Source: Chryseobacterium sediminis
GTDB taxonomy: Bacteria; Bacteroidota; Bacteroidia; Flavobacteriales; Weeksellaceae
NCBI RefSeq assembly: GCF_008386505.1
Contig: NZ_VUNZ01000001.1
Span: 992,001-1,056,000, forward strand
Direction of reading: 5' to 3'
Length of the DNA stretch: 64,000 nt
Shown: positions 8,298 to 17,013 of the stretch, in pieces
Layout: every line of letters begins with the position of its first letter
Numbering within the stretch: the first letter of the stretch is position 1
Position numbers and translations under genes: made by a program
The notes under the pieces: generated by a model
Database searches by the model: none
Seen by the model: the letters and a program-made list of their open reading frames with translations, nothing else
What the model was told of the DNA's origin: nothing

Positions 8298-8300
8298 AAA

Positions 8301-8336
8301 CAAAACCTCCGAAAAATCGGAGGTTTTGTTTTTTAT
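8301..8336 (+). terminator. Strong intrinsic terminator ending the ligase cluster
   Basis: A perfect 12-bp inverted repeat, CAAAACCTCCGA / TCGGAGGTTTTG (8301-8328) with an AAAA loop, is followed directly by a T-rich run. It marks the 3' end of the plus-strand transcription unit that includes 6602 and 7839. Confidence 0.9.
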
Positions 8337-8581
8337 TTATTCTAAATACTTAACTATTGAATACTGCTGCAAAATAAAAAATCCTCCCTATAGGAGGACA
8401 TTAAAAAAACTTGACTTGTACTTTTTGCTTATACAAAAACTTTGTAAATATACGGATAGGCTGTAGCCATAGCTCTACGGGAAACCGTAATGCAATATCA
8501 GAAGTTTTTCTAACAAAATAAATTTTAATGAAAATGATCACTACCAATGGTTTCGGTCAGACAAATTTCATAATGGAAATA
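8337..8581. other. Intergenic stretch between two terminators
   Basis: Between the cluster terminator and the cphA terminator there is AT-rich DNA without a convincing gene. It holds one short hairpin, TCCTCCCTATAGGAGGA (about 8382-8398). The frames open here are short and lack coding character. I see nothing else. Confidence 0.5.
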
Positions 8582-8619
8582 AAAATTGCAATACGTTTTA
8601 TTATCCGTATTGCAATTTT
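8582..8619 (-). terminator. Terminator of cphA
   Basis: AAAATTGCAATACG at 8582-8595 is the exact reverse complement of CGTATTGCAATTTT at 8606-8619, loop 10 nt, lying 22 bp beyond the cphA stop. Read on the minus strand the stem ends in a T run. Confidence 0.85.
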
Positions 8620-8641
8620 AATAAGTTTTATAAAGATTTAT

Positions 8642-11272
8642 TTACACGTTCTTATCATCTTCCAACAACTCTTTGGCCTGATATTCCTGCACCAGATCAA
8701 TGGCATTGGAAATAACATCACTTAAAGCCGTGATAAATGTCCCTTCTTCTGCCATCCCTATGGCGTGTTTTAAGGCTTCAATTTCTTTAGGAATAATCTC
8801 GTAGCTTACATCTCTGCCAGCTGCATTAATACCATCAATGATTAACCCGTTGATTTCCTCTTCGGTTCTGCCGCGAAGGTGTTTTTCGTTTCGGATGATA
8901 ATATAATCAAACATTCTTCCCGCAATTTTTCCACACTCTCTGATATCATTATCTCTTCTGTCTCCAACTCCGGAAATAATTCCGATTTTCTTTGTAGACT
9001 CAACATTTTTCAGATAGTCTTCAATGGCTTCATATCCGGATGGGTTATGAGCGAAATCAATCAGTACCTTAAAGTTTTTAAATTTAAAGACATTCAGTCT
9101 TCCCGGAGTAAGCTGGGCACTTGGAATAAATGTTCTCAAAGAATTTGAAATATCTTCAATTCCAAATCCATAAAGGTAACTTGCCAAACTGGCCGCCAAT
9201 ACGTTTTCAATCATGAATCTGGCTTTCCCTTCCATCGTAATCGGGAAATCTTTGGCTTTTCCTATTCTGATTTTCCAGTCTCCTTTTTTAATAGTAACAA
9301 ATCCTTCTTCATACACACAGGTGATTTTTCCTTCTTTCGCAAATTTTACAATATGAGGATTATTTTCATCCATACTGAATATGGCCACATTAGAATCAAG
9401 ATCACTCACGATCTTCATAGAGTATTGATTATCTGCATTCAGCACACTCCAGCCACTCTTTTTAACACTGTCCAGTACAACACGTTTTACTTTGGTAAGA
9501 TCCTTCAGGCTGTGAATATCATTCATTCCCAAATGATCTTCCTCAATATTGGTCAAAACCCCAATATCACATTGTGAAAAGCCCAGCCCGGAACGTAAAA
9601 TTCCACCTCGGGCAGTTTCCAGTACTGCAAATTCTACCGTTGGATCCTTCAGTATAAATTCTGCTGAAAGCGGTCCTGTAGTATCTCCTTTGGACAACAT
9701 GGTATTTTGAATGTAAATTCCGTCCGAAGTCGTGAATCCTACTCTGTAACCGTTACTTTTTACAATATGTGAAATAAGTCTTGTAGTGGTTGTTTTCCCG
9801 TTAGTTCCAGTTACGGCAATAATTGGAATGGTAAAAGGTTTCCCTTGCGGATAAAGCATATCTACCACCGGTGCAGCTACGTTTCTTGGAAGTCCCTCGC
9901 TTGGAGCCAGGTGCATTCTGAAACCCGGAGCCGCATTGACTTCAATAATAGCTCCGCCACTTTCTTTTAAAGGCTGAGTTAAGTTTTCCGCCATAACATC
10001 AATACCGCAGACATCTAATCCGATAATTTTGGAGATTCTTTCTGCCATCGTGATATTTTCCGGGTGTACCATATCTGTTACATCAATGGATGTTCCTCCG
10101 GTTGAAAGATTCGCCGTTGATTTTAGATAGACTACTTCTCCTCTTTGAGGAATAGTTTCCAGCGTATATTGAAGCTTTTCAAGAAGTTCCAGTGTATCTT
10201 TATCTACTTCAATCTCAGTAAGGACATTTTCATGGCCATAGCCTCTTCTTGGATCTTTGTTTTCTTTCTCAATAAGCTGCTGAAGATTCAGTTCACCGTC
10301 CCCTACAACATGGGCAGGAACTCTTCTTGCCGCAGCCACCATCTTATTATTAATCACCAATATACGGAAGTCGTACCCTGTAATATATTTTTCAACAATT
10401 ACTTTTCTGGAATATTTTTGGGCATGTTCAAGACCTATTTTAGCAGATTCCCATTCGTTGACATTAATGGAAGAACCTTTTCCGTGATTTCCATCCAAAG
10501 GTTTCAACACAATTGGATAGCCAATTTTTCTGATCACAGCATTTAAGCCTTCTTCATCTACAACCAAATCGCCAATTGGCACTGGAATCGCTGCATCATG
10601 AAGCATTCTTTTGGTTAATTCTTTATTGCAGGCGATATCAACGGCAATAGAACTCGTTTTCCCCGTAATGGTAGCCTGAAATCTTTGCTGATTTACTCCA
10701 TAACCCAACTGTACCAGAGAATTGGTTCCCAATCTGATCCAGGGAATTCTTCTGGAAGCGGCTTCTTCTACAATACTTCCTGTAGAAGGCCCAAGACGGA
10801 CACGTTCTCTGATTTCTTTTAATCTATGAATACAGGCGTTTAAATCATAGTCCTTCCCTTCTATCAAGGCTTCTGCAATCTTAGTAGCTTCTTCAGCAGC
10901 GTAGATTCCTGCATTTTCTTCAATATAATTAAAAACCACATTATACACTCCTGGAGTTTTTGTCTCCCGGGTTCTTCCAAAGCCCACATCCATCCCCGCC
11001 AGGGTCTGTATTTCCAAAGCGATATGCTCAATAACATGCCCCATCCAGGTTCCGGTTTCCACTCTATGGAAAAAACCACCTTCCACTCCTTCCGAGCATC
11101 GATGGGTAATCAATGAGGGTATTAATTTTTCAATCCTTTCCCTGAATCCTTCGATTTTATTGGTAGGATAATTCTCCATTTCTTCTAAGTCTAACCTCAT
11201 CTGTATCAGCTTCTTTCTTCTGATGCTCCAGATGTTTGGACCGCGTAGTGCCTGAATCTTTTCGATTTTCAT
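8642..11272 (-). CDS. cphA: Cyanophycin synthetase
   Basis: The 876-residue enzyme has the normal length and three-domain order of CphA. There is an N-terminal domain (about 1-160, with HVIEHIALEIQTLAG), an ATP-grasp domain (about 165-470, with IVLKPLDGNHGKGSS and the metal end IIEVNAAPGFRMH), and a Mur-ligase-like domain with P-loop VTGTNGKTTTT (487-497), DHLG, and the C-terminal DFAHNPSGYEAI block. It polymerises Asp and Arg into the storage polymer multi-L-arginyl-poly-L-aspartate: the ATP-grasp domain adds Asp to the backbone and the Mur-like domain attaches Arg to the side chain. It is transcribed away from cphB, with a 198-bp shared upstream region. Both active sites look intact. Confidence 0.95.
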   Translation of the reverse strand: MKIEKIQALRGPNIWSIRRKKLIQMRLDLEEMENYPTNKIEGFRERIEKLIPSLITHRCSEGVEGGFFHRVETGTWMGHVIEHIALEIQTLAGMDVGFGRTRETKTPGVYNVVFNYIEENAGIYAAEEATKIAEALIEGKDYDLNACIHRLKEIRERVRLGPSTGSIVEEAASRRIPWIRLGTNSLVQLGYGVNQQRFQATITGKTSSIAVDIACNKELTKRMLHDAAIPVPIGDLVVDEEGLNAVIRKIGYPIVLKPLDGNHGKGSSINVNEWESAKIGLEHAQKYSRKVIVEKYITGYDFRILVINNKMVAAARRVPAHVVGDGELNLQQLIEKENKDPRRGYGHENVLTEIEVDKDTLELLEKLQYTLETIPQRGEVVYLKSTANLSTGGTSIDVTDMVHPENITMAERISKIIGLDVCGIDVMAENLTQPLKESGGAIIEVNAAPGFRMHLAPSEGLPRNVAAPVVDMLYPQGKPFTIPIIAVTGTNGKTTTTRLISHIVKSNGYRVGFTTSDGIYIQNTMLSKGDTTGPLSAEFILKDPTVEFAVLETARGGILRSGLGFSQCDIGVLTNIEEDHLGMNDIHSLKDLTKVKRVVLDSVKKSGWSVLNADNQYSMKIVSDLDSNVAIFSMDENNPHIVKFAKEGKITCVYEEGFVTIKKGDWKIRIGKAKDFPITMEGKARFMIENVLAASLASYLYGFGIEDISNSLRTFIPSAQLTPGRLNVFKFKNFKVLIDFAHNPSGYEAIEDYLKNVESTKKIGIISGVGDRRDNDIRECGKIAGRMFDYIIIRNEKHLRGRTEEEINGLIIDGINAAGRDVSYEIIPKEIEALKHAIGMAEEGTFITALSDVISNAIDLVQEYQAKELLEDDKNV

Positions 11273-11316
11273 AGTCTATTGGCATTTTAACAGTTAACAA
11301 TAACTCCTTTCATAGC

Positions 11317-11324
11317 CAAAGATA
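11317..11324 (-). promoter_or_regulatory. Candidate -7 element for cphA
   Basis: Read on the minus strand this is TATCTTTG, matching TAnnTTTG, 45 nt before the cphA start codon. A second match, TAAATTTG (11351-11358), lies further up. No TTG stands at ideal spacing from either, so the choice is open. Confidence 0.35.
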
Positions 11325-11458
11325 ATGTAAAACCCTAAACAAAACCATAGCAAATTTAAAGATTTGTTAAAAAAAAATTAATTTTAATTAACATTCCTAA
11401 AACATTAAAAATCAACGAAAGATGGCACGAAATTAGCCAATGAATGTGAATTATTTTT

Positions 11459-11466
11459 TAATTTTG
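11459..11466 (+). promoter_or_regulatory. Candidate -7 element for cphB, implying a very short leader
   Basis: TAATTTTG fits TAnnTTTG and ends only 4 nt before the first ATG of cphB (11471; a second in-frame ATG is at 11474). If used, transcription would begin at or next to the start codon, giving a leaderless or nearly leaderless mRNA. Confidence 0.35.
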
Positions 11467-11470
11467 TACA

Positions 11471-12361
11471 ATGATGAAACCTGTTGGAAAATTAATAGTT
11501 ATCGGAGGCGCTGTAAACAAAGGCAGTTTTGCTGAAACCGATTATGATCAGAATATCGAAAAGAATCTTAACTTTTTTGAACGAGGGATCTTAAGGAAGA
11601 TCATCAATGAATCAAAACTCAAGGAAGATTCTGTTATTGAAATTGTAACAACCGCCTCTCAAATCCCTCAAATTGTAGGTTCTGAATATAAAAAGGCATT
11701 TGAATTTTTAGGTGCTAAAAATGTAAATGTTCTGGATATCCACAACCGTGAAGAAGCCAACTCTGATGCGATGGTGGCAAGAGCCAATGCTGCTGATGTC
11801 ATGATGTTCACCGGAGGAGACCAGCTGAGGCTGACTTCTATTCTTGGAGGTACAAGATTCCATGATACAATTTTATTAAAATACCAAGAACAGGATTTTA
11901 TTTATTCCGGAACTTCGGCGGGAGCTGCTGCTGCATCTGAGAATATGATCTATCAGGGAAGCAGTTCTGAAGCACTTTTAAAAGGAGAAATCAAAACTAC
12001 TCAAGGATTAGGCTTGATTGATAATGTTATTATTGACACCCACTTTGTACAGCGTGGCAGAATCGGACGTCTTTTCCAGGCGGTAGTCAATAATCCGAGA
12101 ACATTGGGAATTGGACTTGGAGAAGATACTGGACTTTTCATCCATAATGATGTGATGACAGCCGTAGGTTCAGGTCTTGTAATTCTGGTAGACGGAAGAT
12201 TTATTAAAGATACCAATCTTACGAATATCAATCTTGGGGAACCTATTTCTATTGATAATTTAACGGTACATGTTATGTCTATGAATGATCATTATGATCT
12301 TACCACGAAGACATTAACGATTGAGAATTCTCAGTTTAATCCGATACCGCAGGATAAATAG
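11471..12361 (+). CDS. cphB: Cyanophycinase (S51 serine exopeptidase)
   Basis: The 296-residue protein hydrolyses cyanophycin from its end to beta-Asp-Arg dipeptides. The family blocks are present: IVIGGA near the N-terminus, FTGGDQLRL (113-121), the nucleophile elbow YSGTSAGAAA (Ser149) and DTHFVQRGR, which carries conserved active-site residues, then GIGLGEDTGL. The length fits cytosolic cyanophycinases and there is no signal peptide, so it acts on intracellular granules. It is divergent from cphA and followed by an isoaspartyl peptidase, which completes polymer breakdown. Start: the tandem ATGs at 11471 and 11474 cannot be separated. Confidence 0.94.
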   Translation: MMKPVGKLIVIGGAVNKGSFAETDYDQNIEKNLNFFERGILRKIINESKLKEDSVIEIVTTASQIPQIVGSEYKKAFEFLGAKNVNVLDIHNREEANSDAMVARANAADVMMFTGGDQLRLTSILGGTRFHDTILLKYQEQDFIYSGTSAGAAAASENMIYQGSSSEALLKGEIKTTQGLGLIDNVIIDTHFVQRGRIGRLFQAVVNNPRTLGIGLGEDTGLFIHNDVMTAVGSGLVILVDGRFIKDTNLTNINLGEPISIDNLTVHVMSMNDHYDLTTKTLTIENSQFNPIPQDK

Positions 12362-12403
12362 TGCGGGTTGCGGGGTTTTGAGATTCGATTTTCAAAAGAC
12401 AAT

Positions 12404-12541
12404 AAACTCGAAATCCCGGAATATGAAACTCGTATTAATACAGGATATGAATAAATTTCTTATCTTTTCTTTCTATTTAATGACCCGGGCCTTGTAATAA
12501 TTGACAGCAATAAACCCGAAGCCACGGAACACGAAACCCCT
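12404..12541. repeat. CCCGAAA-rich intergenic repeat tract, copy 1
   Basis: The spacer between cphB and the isoaspartyl peptidase contains degenerate units such as ACTCGAAATCCCGGAA (12406-12421), ATGAAACTCG, and ACCCGAAGCCACGGAAC with ACGAAACCCC (12514-12540). The same kind of units, including ACTCGAAATCCCG, recur at 62494-62600. GC content and word use differ sharply from the AT-rich spacers around them. Confidence 0.5.
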
Positions 12542-12548
12542 ATCTATT

Positions 12549-13391
12549 ATGAAAATCATTATCCACGGCGGATTTTTCTCAGAAAGCGACCAAAGCCATG
12601 AAGTAAAAACAGCAAAACAGAATTCTTTAAAAGAAATTGCTCAAAAAGCATTTGATTATCTTAAAACCCACTCGGCTTTTGATACTGTTGCTTATGCCGT
12701 TTCATTGCTGGAGGACGATCCGTTATACAATGCGGGAATCGGTTCTCAGATCCAGAGCGATGGCGTTATCCGTATGAGTGCTGCTATTATGAACGGAGAA
12801 ACTCAAAAGCTAAGCGGAGTTATCAATATCCAGGATGTGAAGAATCCTATTTTTGTTGCTAAAGATCTTATTGGAGAAGACGATCGGGTTTTGGGAGGTC
12901 ACGGTGCAAAAATCTATGCTACGGAACATGGTTTTGAGAATTTTTCTACAGAAATTCCTCAGAGAAGAAGTGAATATGAAGCTAAATTGGCCAACGGAGG
13001 CAAAGGAACAGTAGGTTGCGTAGCCATTGATCAGGATGGAAAGCTTGCCGTTGCTACGTCTACAGGAGGGAAAGGTTTTGAGATTCCTGGAAGGATTTCA
13101 GATTCTGCCACAGTGGCCGGAAATTATGCTAATGCCTTCTGTGCGGTAAGCTGTACTGGTGTGGGAGAAGATATTGTCAGCAATGCTACTGCCACAAAAA
13201 TTGTAACAAGAGTTACAGATGGGATGAGCCTTCAGCAGGCTTTCAGCAAGACATTTGATGAACTTAAAACCATTGATGGATTTGCAGGAGCCATAGCTAT
13301 TGACAAAGACGGAAACCTCTATCATCAGGATTCTTATCCTACTATGGTTTTTGCCAGTTTTGATGGTGAAAAATTTGAAGTCTTCTCTTAA
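12549..13391 (+). CDS. Isoaspartyl peptidase / plant-type L-asparaginase (Ntn hydrolase)
   Basis: The protein has 280 residues from the ATG at 12549 (MKIIIHGG), the usual family start; an in-frame extension to 12501 enters repeat DNA and is unlikely. The precursor cleaves itself before a threonine that becomes the nucleophile; here GGKGTVGCVAID places it at Thr154. Other family blocks are YNAGIGSQ (60-67), GGKGFEIPGRISDSATVAG, and CTGVGED with the oxyanion glycine. Such enzymes split beta-aspartyl dipeptides. Directly after cphB, the expected substrate is beta-Asp-Arg from cyanophycin, giving free Asp and Arg. It is shorter than E. coli IaaA (about 320). Confidence 0.9.
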   Translation: MKIIIHGGFFSESDQSHEVKTAKQNSLKEIAQKAFDYLKTHSAFDTVAYAVSLLEDDPLYNAGIGSQIQSDGVIRMSAAIMNGETQKLSGVINIQDVKNPIFVAKDLIGEDDRVLGGHGAKIYATEHGFENFSTEIPQRRSEYEAKLANGGKGTVGCVAIDQDGKLAVATSTGGKGFEIPGRISDSATVAGNYANAFCAVSCTGVGEDIVSNATATKIVTRVTDGMSLQQAFSKTFDELKTIDGFAGAIAIDKDGNLYHQDSYPTMVFASFDGEKFEVFS

Positions 13392-13490
13392 ATTTAACAT
13401 TTTTTTATAAGTCAATTTATTTTTTTGGCACGTATTTTACATTATTAGTAATAACAAATTTTAATATTAATACATAAAAAAATAGAAATC

Positions 13491-13727
13491 ATGGGAAACA
13501 AAGGAAAAGGTTTATTAGCTTTATTAGGTTTAGGTGCATTAGCTTATTGGAAATATAAGAATTCAAGCCCTGAAGATCAACAAGCAGTAAAAGATAAAAT
13601 CAATACAGCAAAAGATAATCTTAACAAATGGGGAAATGACCTTAAAAACAAAGCCAATGATGTTGCTTCCCAGGTTCAGAATAAAGTGGACGAAGCTAAA
13701 ACAAAGGCTGAAGATTCTTTGAACTAA
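13491..13727 (+). CDS. Small YtxH-like membrane-anchored helical protein
   Basis: The 78-residue protein has an N-terminal hydrophobic helix (GLLALLGLGALAYWKY, about 8-23) followed by a charged, heptad-like helical tail rich in Lys, Asp, Asn and Ala (residues 28-78). This layout is that of YtxH-type or late-embryogenesis-like stress proteins, which sit on the inner membrane. No enzymatic motif. It stands alone between the isoaspartyl peptidase and a strong terminator. Confidence 0.75.
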   Translation: MGNKGKGLLALLGLGALAYWKYKNSSPEDQQAVKDKINTAKDNLNKWGNDLKNKANDVASQVQNKVDEAKTKAEDSLN

Positions 13728-13761
13728 ACAAAAAGCAGTTTTTTTAACATTCATATATAGG

Positions 13762-13795
13762 AAAAGTCATCGTAATCAAGATTACGATGACTTTT
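13762..13795. terminator. Bidirectional terminator between converging genes
   Basis: AAAAGTCATCGTAATC (13762-13777) and GATTACGATGACTTTT (13780-13795) form a perfect 16-bp stem with a 2-nt centre. A-rich and T-rich flanks on each side fit termination of both the YtxH-like gene and the converging methyltransferase. Confidence 0.9.
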
Positions 13796-13821
13796 TATTT
13801 TAGAAAAATTTCAATTAATAT

Positions 13822-14613
13822 TTATTTTTTCCGGGCTGCCAAAGCAAAGACCAGCGGTATTTTATTTCCAAACTGTGGAATTCTCCATTTTCCTTTTTCA
13901 AATTCTTCTACATGTCTGAAACAAGGATATGGCGACCAGTCGAATTCCCGGAAAGTATCCAGCTTTAAATCTTTTTTAATCAGATTATCGAGAACTTCTG
14001 ATAATGAATGATTCCACATTACATATTCCTGTACGATGGGTGCAGATTGATCTGCATAAGTTCCTTCATAGGTTTCTACGATCGGTTTTTCATTAAAATA
14101 GTTGTAAACCACTTTTGTAAAGTCATCATCAAACATCCAAACAACCGGGTGAAATTCTGCCATAATAAACTGTCCTCCGGGTTTCAAAAAATGGTTGATA
14201 ATACCCGCCCATTTTTCAAGATCGGGAAGCCAGCCTATTGTGCCATAACTTGTATAAACGATATCAAATTTCTGATCCAGATTATTAGGCAGATCATAGA
14301 CATCTGAACAGATAAATTCTGTATCCGTTCCGCATTTCTGAACAAGATCTCTGGCAGTATCAATAGCTTTATCAGAAAGATCAATCCCGGTAACTTTAGC
14401 CCCCATTCTTGACAGTGAAATAGAATCCTGCCCGAAATGGCACTGCAGGTGCAGAATACTTTTTCCTTTTATATCTCCAAGAAGCTCCAACTCTATTGTA
14501 TTGAGCGAAGTTCTTCCGTTTAAAAATTCATCTATAAAGTAAAAATCCGACTTCAGATGTGGTTCTACTTTAGCATTCCATGAGTTTTTATTTATTTCTA
14601 AGTAATTTTCCAT
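13822..14613 (-). CDS. Class I SAM-dependent methyltransferase
   Basis: The 263-residue protein has motif I in the form ILHLQCHFGQDSISLSRMG, followed by VTGIDLSDKAI where the acidic residue binds the SAM ribose, and the later FDIVYTSYGTIGWL block. It is a stand-alone small-molecule-type methyltransferase (Methyltransf_25/11-like). The substrate cannot be told. It is the last of four minus-strand genes from 16787 downward (gaps 21, 64 and 58 bp) and could be co-transcribed with the two PH-SHOCT proteins and the GNAT protein. Confidence 0.85.
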   Translation of the reverse strand: MENYLEINKNSWNAKVEPHLKSDFYFIDEFLNGRTSLNTIELELLGDIKGKSILHLQCHFGQDSISLSRMGAKVTGIDLSDKAIDTARDLVQKCGTDTEFICSDVYDLPNNLDQKFDIVYTSYGTIGWLPDLEKWAGIINHFLKPGGQFIMAEFHPVVWMFDDDFTKVVYNYFNEKPIVETYEGTYADQSAPIVQEYVMWNHSLSEVLDNLIKKDLKLDTFREFDWSPYPCFRHVEEFEKGKWRIPQFGNKIPLVFALAARKK

Positions 14614-14671
14614 TGTTTTAGTTTAAAATAATGTTAGTTCTGCTTTTCATTAAAGCTTCTCAACAAATGGA

Positions 14672-15208
14672 TCATAATTTGTCCATTAGTTTCTTCTTTT
14701 GATCCAAAAATTCTTCCTCACTTAGAACTCCGGATTCTTTTAATCTTCCTAATTGTTCGAGCTGGTCTAGAACAGTAGGTTCGGATTTACTTTGGAAGGA
14801 TTCTTCAGGACGGGACATGAAGTCTCTTACCTTTTCACAAAACAGCTCTGCGTGATACTTTCCTACTCCATCTATTTCTACAATATCATCAGTTACCTGA
14901 ATATCTATGGATGCCAGTAAGAATGCTGTTTCATATTGTATTGAACTTATTTTGCTGTAAGAGAAGTCTTCTACTTTCAACCCATACATGAATTCCTTAT
15001 CCACAAAAATCAATCTTCTGTCCGTAGCTACTAAAATGATATGGTGATTGTTTATTTTATTTCTACCTTCAACGAGATAGACAATTTTTTCGTCTGCTGA
15101 AAGAATATCCGGCAACTCATGAATTTCTTTTCTGGCAAATATGGTAGGGCTGATATCCAGTTTCTTTAATTCCTCTCTTATTTCGTCAAGTCTTGATTTT
15201 TCACTCAT
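14672..15208 (-). CDS. PH-like domain protein with C-terminal SHOCT
   Basis: The protein has 178 residues. The middle (about 35-130) reads as a bacterial PH-like beta barrel (VYLVEGRNKINNHHIILVATDRRLIFVDKEFMYGLKVEDFSYSKISSI in part). The last 30 residues (LEQLGRLKESGVLSEEEFLDQKKKLMDKL in part) are a SHOCT domain, a short helical module often at C-termini and thought to aid oligomerisation. It is a shorter paralogue of the protein encoded at 15942-16787, without the zinc ribbon. Function unknown. Confidence 0.8.
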   Translation of the reverse strand: MSEKSRLDEIREELKKLDISPTIFARKEIHELPDILSADEKIVYLVEGRNKINNHHIILVATDRRLIFVDKEFMYGLKVEDFSYSKISSIQYETAFLLASIDIQVTDDIVEIDGVGKYHAELFCEKVRDFMSRPEESFQSKSEPTVLDQLEQLGRLKESGVLSEEEFLDQKKKLMDKL

Positions 15209-15272
15209 AGTAACAGTTTATAAGCCTAAATTACTATTTCTTGGCGATTAAATATTTAATTTGGCTAAAATA

Positions 15273-15920
15273 TTATGTTTCAGATGGGATTACTATAGAA
15301 CTGTGCAGGCAATACATCTTCCAGCCTAATGTTTCATACAGGAGCTTTCCTTCTTCCGTTGCTACTAAAAGATTATTTGAAACCCCTTTGGATAAAGCAA
15401 TCTTCTCAAGTTCTTTCAATAAAAATGAAGCAAGCCCTTTTCTCTGATGATTTTTTTCGGTAATAATCCTGTCATATATAGCTGCATCATTGATAAGAGA
15501 GACACGGCCTATAGAAGCCTGTTCACCATTCTCTGCTACAATTCTGACAACAAAAGTTGTGTTATACTCAGAAAATTCTAAGTGATATCCTTCTGCAAGA
15601 CTGATTTCCGGAAAATTCATCGGGTGAAAACAGGTCATCATATATCCTTGGGACTGCAGTTTCCATCTTTCAGGGATCTTCCCTATAAATTCTTCAGGAG
15701 AAGTAGATACTTTGAGATAAATCCATGGCTCATCAATTGAATCTGCGAGTTGGAAAAAATCATTATTAAGGTGAGGAAATACAAAACGTTCTTTTTGTTT
15801 CTCATCTCCTACCATCACGTGGAATCCTGATTTATACTGAACAGGAAAAGATACTTCTCTTGATAAACACCACCCTTTAAGCCAGTTTTCTACGATTTCT
15901 GCCGATACTTTGTCCTTCAT
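15273..15920 (-). CDS. GNAT-family N-acetyltransferase
   Basis: The protein has 215 residues. The C-terminal half holds the acetyl-CoA fold, with ASIGRVSLINDAAIYDRI as beta4 and the pyrophosphate loop in KNHQRKGLASFLLKEL (consensus R/Q-x-x-G-x-G/A), then GWKMYCLHSS at the end. The N-terminal half (1-100) is less conserved. The acceptor is unknown. It lies between two paralogous PH-SHOCT genes on the same strand. Confidence 0.85.
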   Translation of the reverse strand: MKDKVSAEIVENWLKGWCLSREVSFPVQYKSGFHVMVGDEKQKERFVFPHLNNDFFQLADSIDEPWIYLKVSTSPEEFIGKIPERWKLQSQGYMMTCFHPMNFPEISLAEGYHLEFSEYNTTFVVRIVAENGEQASIGRVSLINDAAIYDRIITEKNHQRKGLASFLLKELEKIALSKGVSNNLLVATEEGKLLYETLGWKMYCLHSSIVIPSET

Positions 15921-15941
15921 GATTTGGTATTAAAAGTTTTA

Positions 15942-16787
15942 TTATAATTGCTCCAGCAGCTTCTTTTTCTGTTCTGCAAATTCTGCATCGGTTAAGATTC
16001 CGTTTTCTCTCAGTTTTCCTAATTTCTCAAGCTGATTAAAAATTTCTTCTGATGACACTGAAACACTTTTGCCTGCAGTATCAATTTGTTTCGGAGATTG
16101 CTCCTTAGGATTATTATAAGTGGCTTTTATAGTGTCATAGAACTTCTCAGCATCTTCCTTATCCATATAGCATTCAAACTCAACTACTCTTTCGTCCAAA
16201 TGCAGTTTAATTATTGGTGATCTCGGATCTGTTACAAAGCTTACCGATTTTATGTTTTCATTAGGGTAATCGTTAATCTTTGCTGCGCCAAATATTCCTT
16301 TTGATACAGAAATCATTCTTTTTGGGGTTGCCACCAACACTCCAGCATCCAATGTATTAACAAACTGAGCATCTGTAATCGCAATTATTTGCTCTTCCTC
16401 GGAAATCAGATAAGGAAGTTCCTTGATTTCTCCTTTAGTAAACATGGAAAGGTTGGCATTCAGTTTTTCCAGTTCAAATTTTATTTTACGTTGTCTCCGT
16501 TTATAAACTTCTTTTGAAATTTGGCTTGAATCAGAATCTACCGTTGCAGGAAGAATTTGGTTTACCACTGCTGCTGGCGAAACGGTTTCCGTCTTCTCTG
16601 TTTTCAGCATTTTATTAATATCTTCAATACTGAATTTATTGAGATTGTACAGCAATTCTTCATTGATATTGCTCGTTTCATTCAGGCATTTATTGCATAA
16701 AACATTGCCATCTGAAAGCTTATTAGCCCCCAAAAGTGTATCCATAGAGGTTAATTCTGTTTTACACAATGCACAAATAGTGTTCAT
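15942..16787 (-). CDS. Zinc-ribbon, PH-like and SHOCT protein
   Basis: The protein has 281 residues. The N-terminus has a four-cysteine zinc ribbon (CALC at 5-8 and CNKC at 31-34, DUF4428-like). A low-complexity linker leads to a PH-like domain (about 125-225) and a C-terminal SHOCT (IFNQLEKLGKLRENGILTDAEF, about 250-281). It is the first of four minus-strand genes and the longer paralogue of the 178-residue protein at 14672. Proteins of this make-up often sense or bind membranes or envelope stress, but no role is shown here. Confidence 0.8.
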   Translation of the reverse strand: MNTICALCKTELTSMDTLLGANKLSDGNVLCNKCLNETSNINEELLYNLNKFSIEDINKMLKTEKTETVSPAAVVNQILPATVDSDSSQISKEVYKRRQRKIKFELEKLNANLSMFTKGEIKELPYLISEEEQIIAITDAQFVNTLDAGVLVATPKRMISVSKGIFGAAKINDYPNENIKSVSFVTDPRSPIIKLHLDERVVEFECYMDKEDAEKFYDTIKATYNNPKEQSPKQIDTAGKSVSVSSEEIFNQLEKLGKLRENGILTDAEFAEQKKKLLEQL

Positions 16788-16920
16788 CCGGTTTTATGTT
16801 TAAAAGTTTTTTAATGAATTCAGAACATAATTTTTGCTCTGCTTGTATACATCAACCCAAATTACAAATTCTGAGTTGATTTTAAGGATCAAAAATATTT
16901 AAATCTTAACATCAATCAAA

Positions 16921-16957
16921 AAAAATCAACCACAAAAAGTTTTTATGGTTGATTTTT
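16921..16957 (-). terminator. Terminator downstream of hisS
   Basis: AAAAATCAACCA (16921-16932) pairs with TGGTTGATTTTT (16946-16957), loop 13 nt. It lies 57 bp past the hisS stop and ends in T residues when read on the minus strand. Confidence 0.8.
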
Positions 16958-17013
16958 TCTTTTACCTATCCCAAAGCTTAATAATAATCTATGGGGTAGT
17001 TTTGGCAATACTG

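Noticed and set aside
8528..8725. Plus-strand 65-codon frame between the ligase cluster and cphA
   Set aside because: It spans the cphA terminator and enters the cphA gene; its hydrophobic translation comes from AT-rich DNA.
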